A stretch of 64,000 bases of DNA. Origin: Myxococcota bacterium. Its GTDB lineage: Bacteria; Myxococcota_A; Bradymonadia; UBA7976; UBA1532. The position numbers were made by a program, and so were the translations under genes. Of the stretch, positions 57,512 through 64,000 are shown piece by piece. The notes beneath the pieces were generated by a model. It did not search any database and had not been told where the DNA came from. It saw only the letters and a list, made by a program, of their open reading frames with translations. How positions within the stretch are numbered: position 1 is the stretch's first letter; each line of letters starts with the position of its first letter. The DNA is taken from assembly GCA_963169045.1 (NCBI GenBank), contig CAUJDF010000057.1, forward strand, positions 1 through 64,000, written 5' to 3'.

Positions 57512-58363
57512 TCAGACGGCCAGGACGAGCTCGCCGCGCCCGACGATCACCGCCGCGCCGCCGACCTCGACGCCGGTGACGCGGTCGCCCTCGCCCGCGA
57601 CGCGGGCGTAGAGCACCGACGGGCGCCCGATCGACTCCCCCTGCTCGATGCGCAGCTCGTCGCCGAAGTCGGCGCGACCGTGGCGGACCAGGTGGAGCGC
57701 GAGCGGCCCCGCGGCCGAGCCCGTGGCCGGGTCCTCGACCACGTCGAGCCCAGGGCAGAACACGCGCGTGCGGTACTCCCCCTCGCGGCCGCCGAAGACG
57801 CTGAAGGCGAGCGGCCACTCGGCGAGGCGGCGGATGTCCGGCTTCAGGCGGCTCACCGCGGCGGGCGAGGACACACAGACCATCACGTGCCGCGGGCCGT
57901 TGTCGTAGAGCTCGACCGGCAGCGCCGCCTCGGCGACGCCGAGCGCCTCGAGGAGCGGCGCGACATCGGGGAAGACCGCCACGCCCGGCATGGGCTGCGT
58001 CATCCAGCCGAAGGTCGGCCGCGGGCCCTCTCGCGTGAGGTTCACCGGGACGACGCCGCGCCCCGTCTCGATGCGCACCTGGTCGAGCTGGACCGTCTCG
58101 CCGATCACGAAGGCGGCGCCGAGCACCGGGTGCCCGGCGAACGGCAGCTCGGCGTTCGGCGTGAAGATGCGTGCGACCATGTGGGCCGCCCGCGTCGAGG
58201 GCCCCTTCATGAGGAAGATGGACTCGGAGAGGTTCATCTCCCGGGCGATGGCCTGCATCGTCGCCGGCGCGAGGCCGTCGGCGCCGGTGAAGACGGCCAG
58301 GGCATTGCCGGTGAGGGGGCGGTCGGTGAAGACGTCGCAGAGCACGTAGCGTAGGCGTCGCAT
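57512..58363 (-). CDS. PhzF-family isomerase-like protein
   Basis: This 283-residue protein has the PhzF/DAP-epimerase fold motifs: catalytic Glu47 in NLSESIFL, FAGHPVLGAAF and VVEDPATGSAAGPLA. PhzF acts in phenazine synthesis, but most bacterial homologues have unknown substrates and there are no phenazine genes here. The ATG at 58363 is close to a TATAGA-like box (58371-58376 on the reverse strand), so a nearly leaderless transcript is possible. Confidence 0.93.
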   Translation of the reverse strand: MRRLRYVLCDVFTDRPLTGNALAVFTGADGLAPATMQAIAREMNLSESIFLMKGPSTRAAHMVARIFTPNAELPFAGHPVLGAAFVIGETVQLDQVRIETGRGVVPVNLTREGPRPTFGWMTQPMPGVAVFPDVAPLLEALGVAEAALPVELYDNGPRHVMVCVSSPAAVSRLKPDIRRLAEWPLAFSVFGGREGEYRTRVFCPGLDVVEDPATGSAAGPLALHLVRHGRADFGDELRIEQGESIGRPSVLYARVAGEGDRVTGVEVGGAAVIVGRGELVLAV

Positions 58364-58445
58364 CGCGCTTCTATAGCGGAACGCCCGATGTCCTGGAACG
58401 GCGCTTGCGTCCGCAGTCCACGAACGATCGCGAGGAGTGGACGCG

Positions 58446-59177
58446 ATGATCACGTTCCATCGATGCCTGCTGGCCGTCGCGACCGCGGCGCTGGCGGCCT
58501 GCGGCGCGGATCGGCCCGAGCTGGCGCCCGCGCCCGGCGCCGAGACGCCGGCGACGCCGTCGACGGCGGCGAGCGAGGTCCAGGGCCTCACCGTGGCGGT
58601 GAGCGCCGAGGAGTGGCCGGGCGAGGCGCCCATCCGCGACGAGGTGACGCCGCTGAAGGTCACGTTCCGCAACGAGGGCGACCGGCCGGTGCGGGTGCGC
58701 TACCGCGAGCTCTCGCTCGTCGGCCCCGAGAACCAGCGTTTCGCGGCGCTCCCGGTGGTGCGCGTCGAGCAGGAGGTCGAGGTGCCGCGGCTCGCCGAGG
58801 GCCACCCGGTGGTCCAGCAGCCGCTCTTCCAGGCGAGCCGGTTCGAGGCCGCCCCCTACTACCGGCCGATGTACCCGGGCCTGACCATCTACAACCAGCC
58901 GTTCGCCTTCGACGCCGAGTACAACGACACCTGGTGGGAGTACTGGGCCGACGTCGACGCGCCCTCGCCGGAGATGGTGGCGCGCGCGCTGCCCGAGGGC
59001 GTGATCATGCCCGGCGGCCGCGCCGCGGGCTTCCTGTACTTCGAGCACATCGACCCGGACGACGTGCGCGACGTGACGTTCCGCGCCGAGGTGGTCGACG
59101 CGCGCACGGGCGAGATCCTGGGCGTGGCGACCCTCCCGCTGCAGGTGCGCGAGGCCGAGCCGGCCACCGACTACTGA
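58446..59177 (+). CDS. Lipoprotein of unknown function
   Basis: This 243-residue protein has lipobox ALAACG. The middle is a beta-sandwich-like domain (LKVTFRNEGDRPVRVRYREL), then a Tyr/Trp-rich section (PYYRPMYPGLTIYNQPFAF and NDTWWEYWAD). I recognise no family. GAGGAG eight bases before the ATG at 58446 decides the start over the upstream GTG at 58437. It is divergent from the PhzF-like gene. Confidence 0.75.
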   Translation: MITFHRCLLAVATAALAACGADRPELAPAPGAETPATPSTAASEVQGLTVAVSAEEWPGEAPIRDEVTPLKVTFRNEGDRPVRVRYRELSLVGPENQRFAALPVVRVEQEVEVPRLAEGHPVVQQPLFQASRFEAAPYYRPMYPGLTIYNQPFAFDAEYNDTWWEYWADVDAPSPEMVARALPEGVIMPGGRAAGFLYFEHIDPDDVRDVTFRAEVVDARTGEILGVATLPLQVREAEPATDY

Positions 59178-59186
59178 AGCGCGGCT

Positions 59187-59879
59187 TCAACGCGAGCAGA
59201 AGCTCAGCTGGCCGCCGGCGCGGCAGTGCATGCCGTCGGGGCAGTCGGTCGAGCCGGCGGTGTCGTCGCAGACGAGGGCGCAGTGGGTGGCCTCCATGCC
59301 GTCGCCCACCCGCAGGACGCAGTCGGCCGTGAAGCCGTCGGGCGCCGGGCAGACATCGCCGGCGCAGGGCGGCGCGCACGTCGACGTCGGGTCGCCGCTG
59401 AAGGTGAGGCAGAAGAGGCCGTCGCGGCACCGGACGTTCTCGCCGCACGCGTCGTAGGGGCCGGCGGTGCCTTCGAGCGGCGGCAGGCACGCGCCGAGGA
59501 CGCGGCCGTCGGGGAGGGCGCGCGGCATGCCGGTGTCGCGGTCGTTGATGCGGACGCAGTCGTCGGCCCCCGCGCAGCTCTCGACGCAGGCCCCGGGAAG
59601 GCAGACGCGGTAGCAGCGCGCGCCCTCCTCGCCCTCGACGCGCAGGCAGCGCCCGCCGGGGCCGCAGTCGCCGTCGGCGCTGCACGGCTCGCCGACCTGC
59701 CGCGCCTCGCCGAGCCCGCAGCCGCCCGGGTCGCCGCCGCCCGCGCCGCCCGCGCCGCCCGCGCCGCCCGCGCCGCCCGCGCCGCCACCGGCGCCGCCGC
59801 CGCCCGGGGCTCCGTTCTCGCCGCCGTCGTCGTCACAGCCCGCGACACACAGGAGCGCCGCGACCACCAGCCACTTCAT
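59187..59879 (-). CDS. Cys-rich Gly-linker lipoprotein
   Basis: This 230-residue protein has lipobox CVAGCD, a GGAGGAGG linker (about 26-53), then about 20 cysteines in repeats such as CSADGDCGPGGRCLRVEGEE and CAGADDCVRI. It is likely disulfide-knotted and surface exposed. It is convergent with the 58446 gene. No specific function can be given. Confidence 0.8.
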   Translation of the reverse strand: MKWLVVAALLCVAGCDDDGGENGAPGGGGAGGGAGGAGGAGGAGGAGGGDPGGCGLGEARQVGEPCSADGDCGPGGRCLRVEGEEGARCYRVCLPGACVESCAGADDCVRINDRDTGMPRALPDGRVLGACLPPLEGTAGPYDACGENVRCRDGLFCLTFSGDPTSTCAPPCAGDVCPAPDGFTADCVLRVGDGMEATHCALVCDDTAGSTDCPDGMHCRAGGQLSFCSR

Positions 59880-59942
59880 GCCGTTCCTCCGCGATGGGCC
59901 CATCGTGCGGGACGCCGGCGCGGCGGCGCAATGTCGGCGACG

Positions 59943-60527
59943 TCAGGGGGCGGCTTGGATGACGCCGCACCCCACGCGGCCACCGGCGTTCCCGGTGGGC
60001 TGCGTCGCGAGGTCGTCGGGGTCGGCGTGGATGATGATCGCCTTGCCGATCACGGAGTGGGCGCCCTGGCCCAGCGAGAGCCGGTCGGTGGTCAGCGTCA
60101 GCGTGCCGGTGCCGTCGGCGCCGACCTCCATGTTGCCGAAGTCGCCGGGGTGGCGGTGCTCGGCGTCGGGGCCGCCGTGCGGCGCGCCGGCCGGGTTGAA
60201 GTGCCCGCCGGCGCTCGTCGCGTCGGGCGCGCTGCAGTCGCCCTTCTCGTGGACGTGCACGCCGTGCTTGCCCGGCGTCAGGTTGCGCGCCTCGATGCGC
60301 ACCGCCACCTTGTCGCCCTCCTGCGTGAAGGTCGCGGTGCCCGCCACCGTGCTGCCGCTCGCCGCCGCGATGTCGGCGCGCGCGCTGCCGCCGGCCGCCG
60401 CCGGCGCTTCGGTCGCCGGCGCCGTGGTCGGCTGTGTCGTCGCGCCGCCGCCGTCCGTCTCCTGCCGTGCACCGCCGCACGCGGCCAGCGCCGCCGCCAA
60501 TCCCGCCACGAGAGTCGCTCGCATCAT
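59943..60527 (-). CDS. sodC: Copper/zinc superoxide dismutase lipoprotein
   Basis: This 194-residue protein has lipobox AALAAC. Copper ligands H91, H93, the bridging H109, zinc ligands H117, H126 and D129, and copper H167 are all present, with the C98-C187 disulfide and Arg184 that guides substrate. It converts superoxide to oxygen and peroxide in the periplasm or at the outer membrane. An Ala/Thr/Pro linker separates the anchor from the enzyme. Confidence 0.95.
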   Translation of the reverse strand: MMRATLVAGLAAALAACGGARQETDGGGATTQPTTAPATEAPAAAGGSARADIAAASGSTVAGTATFTQEGDKVAVRIEARNLTPGKHGVHVHEKGDCSAPDATSAGGHFNPAGAPHGGPDAEHRHPGDFGNMEVGADGTGTLTLTTDRLSLGQGAHSVIGKAIIIHADPDDLATQPTGNAGGRVGCGVIQAAP

Positions 60528-60692
60528 GTCGCCGCACTCCTCTCCGAGCCTCCGCGGCTCCGAGACACATCGGGGCGCCGGTGAGACGCCCACCCTGAGA
60601 TGCCCCGGAATGCCACATGGCGTCGCCGAATGCGACCCCGCCACAGCGGCAGCCGTCCGGAGGACCCCGCGGAACGGCGGGTCAGGGCGCTG

Positions 60693-61292
60693 TCAGGCGG
60701 ACGCGCGGCCGCCGGACCAGCCGGTGACCAGGTGCAGGACGGCGGCCCGCGCGACCGCGGCGTCGAGCGCCTCGGTGTCGTCGGCGGCCGCCGAGACACC
60801 GCGCAGGTGCGGCACGTGGACGAAGCCCACGGGCCGGCCGCCGGCCGCGCACAGCAGGTGGAAGAACAGCGCGTTGCACAGGTAGCGCCCGGCGTCGTCG
60901 CTCTCGCCCACCGGGAGGCCGCCCGCGCGGGCCGACGCGACCACCGCGCCGAACGGAGGCCGGTGCAGCACGCCCTCGAGGACGTCGGGCGCCCCCTCGA
61001 CGAGCCGACCGCCGCTCCCCGCCACGCCGGCGGCGTCCGCGTTCGCCGCGCCGGCGAGGTTGTGGGCGAACCGCTCGACCTCGATCGCGCGCCGCCCGCG
61101 CGCCACGCCGAGCGCGACCACGCCGTCGTACTCCGCGGCCTCCGCCGCGAGCCGCGCCGGCACGTCCCAGGTCACCGGCAGCACGCGCCATGGCAGGCCG
61201 AGCGCGCGACCCGCCTCCTCGGCGAGCCAGGCCGTCGGGTTGACCGGGCACCCGGGGAAGGGTCCGAAGCCGGTGACGAGGAGCCTGCGCAC
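60693..61292 (-). CDS. pcp: Pyroglutamyl-peptidase I
   Basis: This 199-residue cytoplasmic protein matches peptidase family C15: N-terminal MRRLLVTGFGPFPGCPVNPT, a catalytic Glu in EVERFAHN, Cys in AGRYLCNALFF (about 139) and His in GFVHVPHLRG (about 163-166). It removes N-terminal pyroglutamate from peptides. The start is a GTG at 61292. It is upstream of sodC on the same strand, with a 165-bp gap. Confidence 0.92.
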   Translation of the reverse strand: MRRLLVTGFGPFPGCPVNPTAWLAEEAGRALGLPWRVLPVTWDVPARLAAEAAEYDGVVALGVARGRRAIEVERFAHNLAGAANADAAGVAGSGGRLVEGAPDVLEGVLHRPPFGAVVASARAGGLPVGESDDAGRYLCNALFFHLLCAAGGRPVGFVHVPHLRGVSAAADDTEALDAAVARAAVLHLVTGWSGGRASA

Positions 61293-61405
61293 GCCGCGAT
61301 CCTACTCCGATTTTCGACACTCGCCGCCGTCAGGGCCGTTCCCGGAGACACGGCGACCGCCCGGAGTATCGTCAGGGTAGGGCGGGTCGACGGTGGCGAG
61401 GTGCC

Positions 61406-63124
61406 ATGCGCGCGCGCGCTCTCCTGTTCCTTGCGCTGGCGCTCGCCGCCTGTGTGGACGACGCGCCCGACCCGGCGCTCGAGCACCCGCCGACCGACGC
61501 CTGCGGTCCCGGCGGGCCGTCCGACGGCGGCTGCGGCCCGCCCCCGGACGCGCGGCCGTCCGACGCGGCGCCGCCCGACGGGGAGCGGCCCGACACGGGG
61601 CTCGTGTGGGCGCCGTGTACCGACGGCGACCGCGGCGACTGCGCCCGCGTCGAGGTGCCGCTCTTCTGGGACCACCCCGACGACGACCGCCGCATCCGCC
61701 TCCGCCTGCGCCGCGTCCGCGCCGCGGCGTCGGCCCGCGGACAGCTCTGGCTGCTCGCCGGCGGACCGGGCGGCACCTCGCGCAGCTTCGAGCCGGTCGA
61801 CACGTTCCGCGCGCTGGCCCCGGACCTCGACGTGTACCTCCTCGACCACCGCGGCGCGGGGCGCTCCACCCGCCTCGGCTGCTCCGAGGGCGAGGACGCG
61901 TTCGGCCCCGGCGGCGCCGCCATCCTCGAGCAGGAGTGGCCCCGCTGCCTCGAGCAGCTCCGCGAGCGCTGGGGCGACGCGCTCGCCGGCTTCTCGACCA
62001 CCCAGGCCGCCTGGGACCTCAGCCGGCTCATCGACGGCGCCGCCGTCCCCGGCCAGCCCGTCTTCATCTACGGCGTCTCCTATGGCACGTGGTGGGCCCA
62101 CCGCTACCTGCAGCTCTTCCCCGCCCAGGCCAGCGGGGTCGTCCTCGACTCGATCTGCCCGCCCGGCGGCTGCGCCGTCTCGCTCTACGACGCCGGCTTC
62201 GACGAGGTGGCGCGCATGCTGCTCGAGGCGTGCTCGCGCGACGCGGACTGCGCGGCCCGCCTCGGCGCGGACGCCGTGGGCCGCGCCGAGCGCCTGTACC
62301 GCCGCCTCGGCGAGGGGCACTGCCCCGCGGTCGCCGCCGACGGCCTCGACCCGGCGACCCTGCGGCGCGCGCTCGCGGCGCTGCTCACCGACTGGTCGTT
62401 GCGCGCCGCCATCCCCGCCGTCGTGTACCGGTTCGACCGCTGCGCCGCCGGCGACGTCGCCGCGCTGCGCGTGTTTCTCGGCCGGCTGCGCGGCGGCGGC
62501 CCGCCCGGCACCGCCATGGCGGAGCCGCTCTTCTCGCTCGTCCTCAACCGGCACATCGGCCTGTCGGAGATGTGGGGCGATCCCGCGCTCGACGCCGCCG
62601 AGCTCGCGCGCTGGGAGGCGCGCCTGCTGGTCTCCACGGGGAGCTCGGTCACGTCCGCCCGCGCCCGCCCGTCCTGGCCGACGTACCCGCCGGACCGCTA
62701 CGCCGGCGCCTGGGCCCACACCGACGTGCCGATGCTGATGATGAACGGCTCGCTCGACCCGCAGACGCCGCTCTCGATCGCGCGCCTCGCCGCGGACCAC
62801 TTCGACGGACCGCGGCAGCGCTTCGTGCGGGTGCCCGGCGCCGCCCACGGCGTCATCCAGCAGGCGCCCACGCGCTCCGGCACGCCGTGCGGCATGTCGT
62901 TGCTCGGCGCCTTCCTGCGCGACCCGGACGCCCCGCCCGACGAGGCCTGCCTCGCCGACCTGCTCCCCGTCGCCTTCACCGCCGAGCCCGCCACCGCCGA
63001 GTTCCTCTTCGGCGTGCCCGACCTCTGGGACACGCCGCGCGAGCGCGCCGGCCGCGACGCCGCCCCCGCGCCGCCCCCGGGCTGGGACGACGTGCGGCGC
63101 GCCTTCTGGGAATCCACGCCGTAG
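61406..63124 (+). CDS. TAP-like alpha/beta-hydrolase lipoprotein
   Basis: This 572-residue protein has lipobox LALAAC and a PDA-rich linker. The alpha/beta hydrolase core has GVSYGTW (Ser225), NGSLDPQTP (Asp451) and PGAAHGV (His481), and the cap has several Cys residues. It resembles S33 tripeptidyl aminopeptidases of actinomycetes and their TAP-like domain, so it should cleave peptides outside the cell. Confidence 0.92.
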   Translation: MRARALLFLALALAACVDDAPDPALEHPPTDACGPGGPSDGGCGPPPDARPSDAAPPDGERPDTGLVWAPCTDGDRGDCARVEVPLFWDHPDDDRRIRLRLRRVRAAASARGQLWLLAGGPGGTSRSFEPVDTFRALAPDLDVYLLDHRGAGRSTRLGCSEGEDAFGPGGAAILEQEWPRCLEQLRERWGDALAGFSTTQAAWDLSRLIDGAAVPGQPVFIYGVSYGTWWAHRYLQLFPAQASGVVLDSICPPGGCAVSLYDAGFDEVARMLLEACSRDADCAARLGADAVGRAERLYRRLGEGHCPAVAADGLDPATLRRALAALLTDWSLRAAIPAVVYRFDRCAAGDVAALRVFLGRLRGGGPPGTAMAEPLFSLVLNRHIGLSEMWGDPALDAAELARWEARLLVSTGSSVTSARARPSWPTYPPDRYAGAWAHTDVPMLMMNGSLDPQTPLSIARLAADHFDGPRQRFVRVPGAAHGVIQQAPTRSGTPCGMSLLGAFLRDPDAPPDEACLADLLPVAFTAEPATAEFLFGVPDLWDTPRERAGRDAAPAPPPGWDDVRRAFWESTP

Positions 63125-63185
63125 CCGCGGACGGATGGCGCCGACGTGGACAGCGTGCCGCGTCTGGCTCACGATGGCCGGCGCG

Positions 63186-64000
63186 ATGTCCCCCGAACCC
63201 TCGCCCGAGCGACGCTGGTGGGTCGCCGCCGCCGTCGTCGGCCTGCTCGCGGCGCTGCCCTACGCCGTGCTGCGCCACCTGCCGCTCGTCGACCTCCCGC
63301 TGCACCAGCTCGCGGTGGCGATCCGCGCTGATTCCGCAGCATTCTCGCAGTATTACGAGAACGCGCCGGCGACGCTCCCCTACTGGCTGCCGACGTGGCT
63401 CGGCGCGCTGGCGGCGCCGGCGATCGGGGCGGAGGCGGGCGCGCGCCTCGTCGTCGCGCTGTACGCGCTGGCGCTGCCGCTCGCCGGCGGCCTCGTGGCG
63501 CGCGCGTCGGGCCGCAGCGGGTGGTGGGGGCTGCTGCTCGCGCCCTTCGTCCTCGAGTTCAACCTCGCGTACGGCTTCGTCGCCTACTGCGTCGGGGGCC
63601 TGCTCGTCCTGCTGGTCGTCGCCGCGGCGCTCCGGGCCGAGCAGGGCAGCGCGGCGGCGCCCGTCGCGCTGGCGTCGCTCGCCGTCGGCTGGACGCACCC
63701 GCAGATGGCCGTCGTGGCCGTGGGCTTCTGCGCCGGCCTGCAGCTGCTGAACCGCGGCGCGCCCGCGAGGCGCCGGCTCGCCATCGTCGCCGCGTCGCTG
63801 CCCGCGCTCTTGCCGTCGGCGCTCTGGTTCGCCGACCCGGAGCGCGCCACCGAGGCGTTCGCCGCGAACGCGCCGGTGTTCGCCGGCTTCGGGGAGCTCC
63901 TGGCCGGCCTCGGCGGCTTCACCGTGGACGTCTTCCCCGGCCCGCTCGAGGAGGCGCTCCTCGGCCTGGCCGTCGTCCTCGTCGCCGCGAGCTGGTGGCG
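63186..64000 (+). CDS. Multi-helix membrane protein, cut by the window end
   Basis: The reading frame stays open to base 64000 (271 codons visible). It has many membrane helices, starting WWVAAAVVGLLAALPYAVL, with HLPLVDLPLHQLAVAIRA in the first loop, which resembles the DxPxH-type loop seen in some large membrane glycosyltransferase-like proteins. Possible starts are 63135, 63174 and 63186; none has a good ribosome site. The family is not certain. Confidence 0.75.
   Translation, partial: MSPEPSPERRWWVAAAVVGLLAALPYAVLRHLPLVDLPLHQLAVAIRADSAAFSQYYENAPATLPYWLPTWLGALAAPAIGAEAGARLVVALYALALPLAGGLVARASGRSGWWGLLLAPFVLEFNLAYGFVAYCVGGLLVLLVVAAALRAEQGSAAAPVALASLAVGWTHPQMAVVAVGFCAGLQLLNRGAPARRRLAIVAASLPALLPSALWFADPERATEAFAANAPVFAGFGELLAGLGGFTVDVFPGPLEEALLGLAVVLVAASWW

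Noticed and set aside
57512-58363. Phenazine biosynthesis locus
   Set aside because: Only a PhzF-like gene is present; no other phz genes are seen.

Overview
The window is one continuous piece of very GC-rich bacterial chromosome. Codons end almost always in G or C, genes are tightly packed, and many stops and starts overlap by four bases (GTGA or ATGA). The content points to a Myxococcota-type (deltaproteobacterial) organism. Evidence includes about a dozen secreted lipoproteins, several with Pro-Asp-Ala-Ala linkers or Gly-Gly-Ala repeats, an ADYC-domain protein, a sigma-54 activator coupled to a Ser/Thr kinase-nSTAND-sulfatase-modifying-factor fusion, a second Ser/Thr kinase with WD40-like repeats, and a CHASE histidine kinase. 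No rRNA, tRNA, CRISPR array, insertion sequence or prophage is visible, so this reads as ordinary chromosome with a large envelope and signalling load.

Layout. 1-10 kb: an L,D-transpeptidase-like lipoprotein, a cupin, a TonB-like anchored protein coupled to a UMF1-family transporter, a two-domain cyclic-nucleotide-binding protein, a SurA-like/DsbA-like lipoprotein and small proteins of unknown role. 10-16 kb: the sigma-54 activator and the giant kinase fusion, then a PhnA/YjdM protein. 16-22 kb: DNA repair (Nei-type glycosylase and the Lhr helicase) and a divergent small ppGpp hydrolase-like HD protein. 22.5-25.6 kb: a compact redox operon with a double-Rieske protein, a beta-barrel carrying a CxxCH haem site, a YceI protein and a small anchored protein. 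This is the best candidate for an undescribed system. 25.6-35.5 kb: an ADYC protein, a secreted metalloprotease-like protein, the CHASE histidine kinase, an active/inactive M16 peptidase pair and two duplicated Cys-rich lipoproteins. 35.6-42.4 kb: a beta-propeller/phosphoesterase lipoprotein coupled to a TPR-like lipoprotein, and a Gly-rich lipoprotein. 42.4-46.5 kb: an FHA/winged-helix regulator divergent from a Ser/Thr kinase. 46.7-53.7 kb: a 1659-residue subtilisin/CARDB/PHP fusion and a Cys-rich propeller lipoprotein. 53.7-54.5 kb: a gene-free stretch with a 42-bp minisatellite. 54.5-64 kb: a J-domain protein, an M48 protease coupled to a zinc-finger membrane protein, PhzF-like, SodC, pyroglutamyl peptidase and TAP-like hydrolase genes, and a membrane protein cut by the window end.

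How the genes fit together. Most products are predicted to act in the envelope or outside the cell: folding (DsbA-like), proteolysis (M16, M48, S8-like, HExxH), cell-wall modification (L,D-transpeptidase), oxidative defence (SodC) and electron transfer (Rieske, haem barrel, YceI). Three signalling units (sigma-54 activator plus kinase-nSTAND, FHA regulator plus kinase, CHASE histidine kinase) could report envelope or cytoplasmic state to transcription. All functions are read from sequence motifs; no searches were run.
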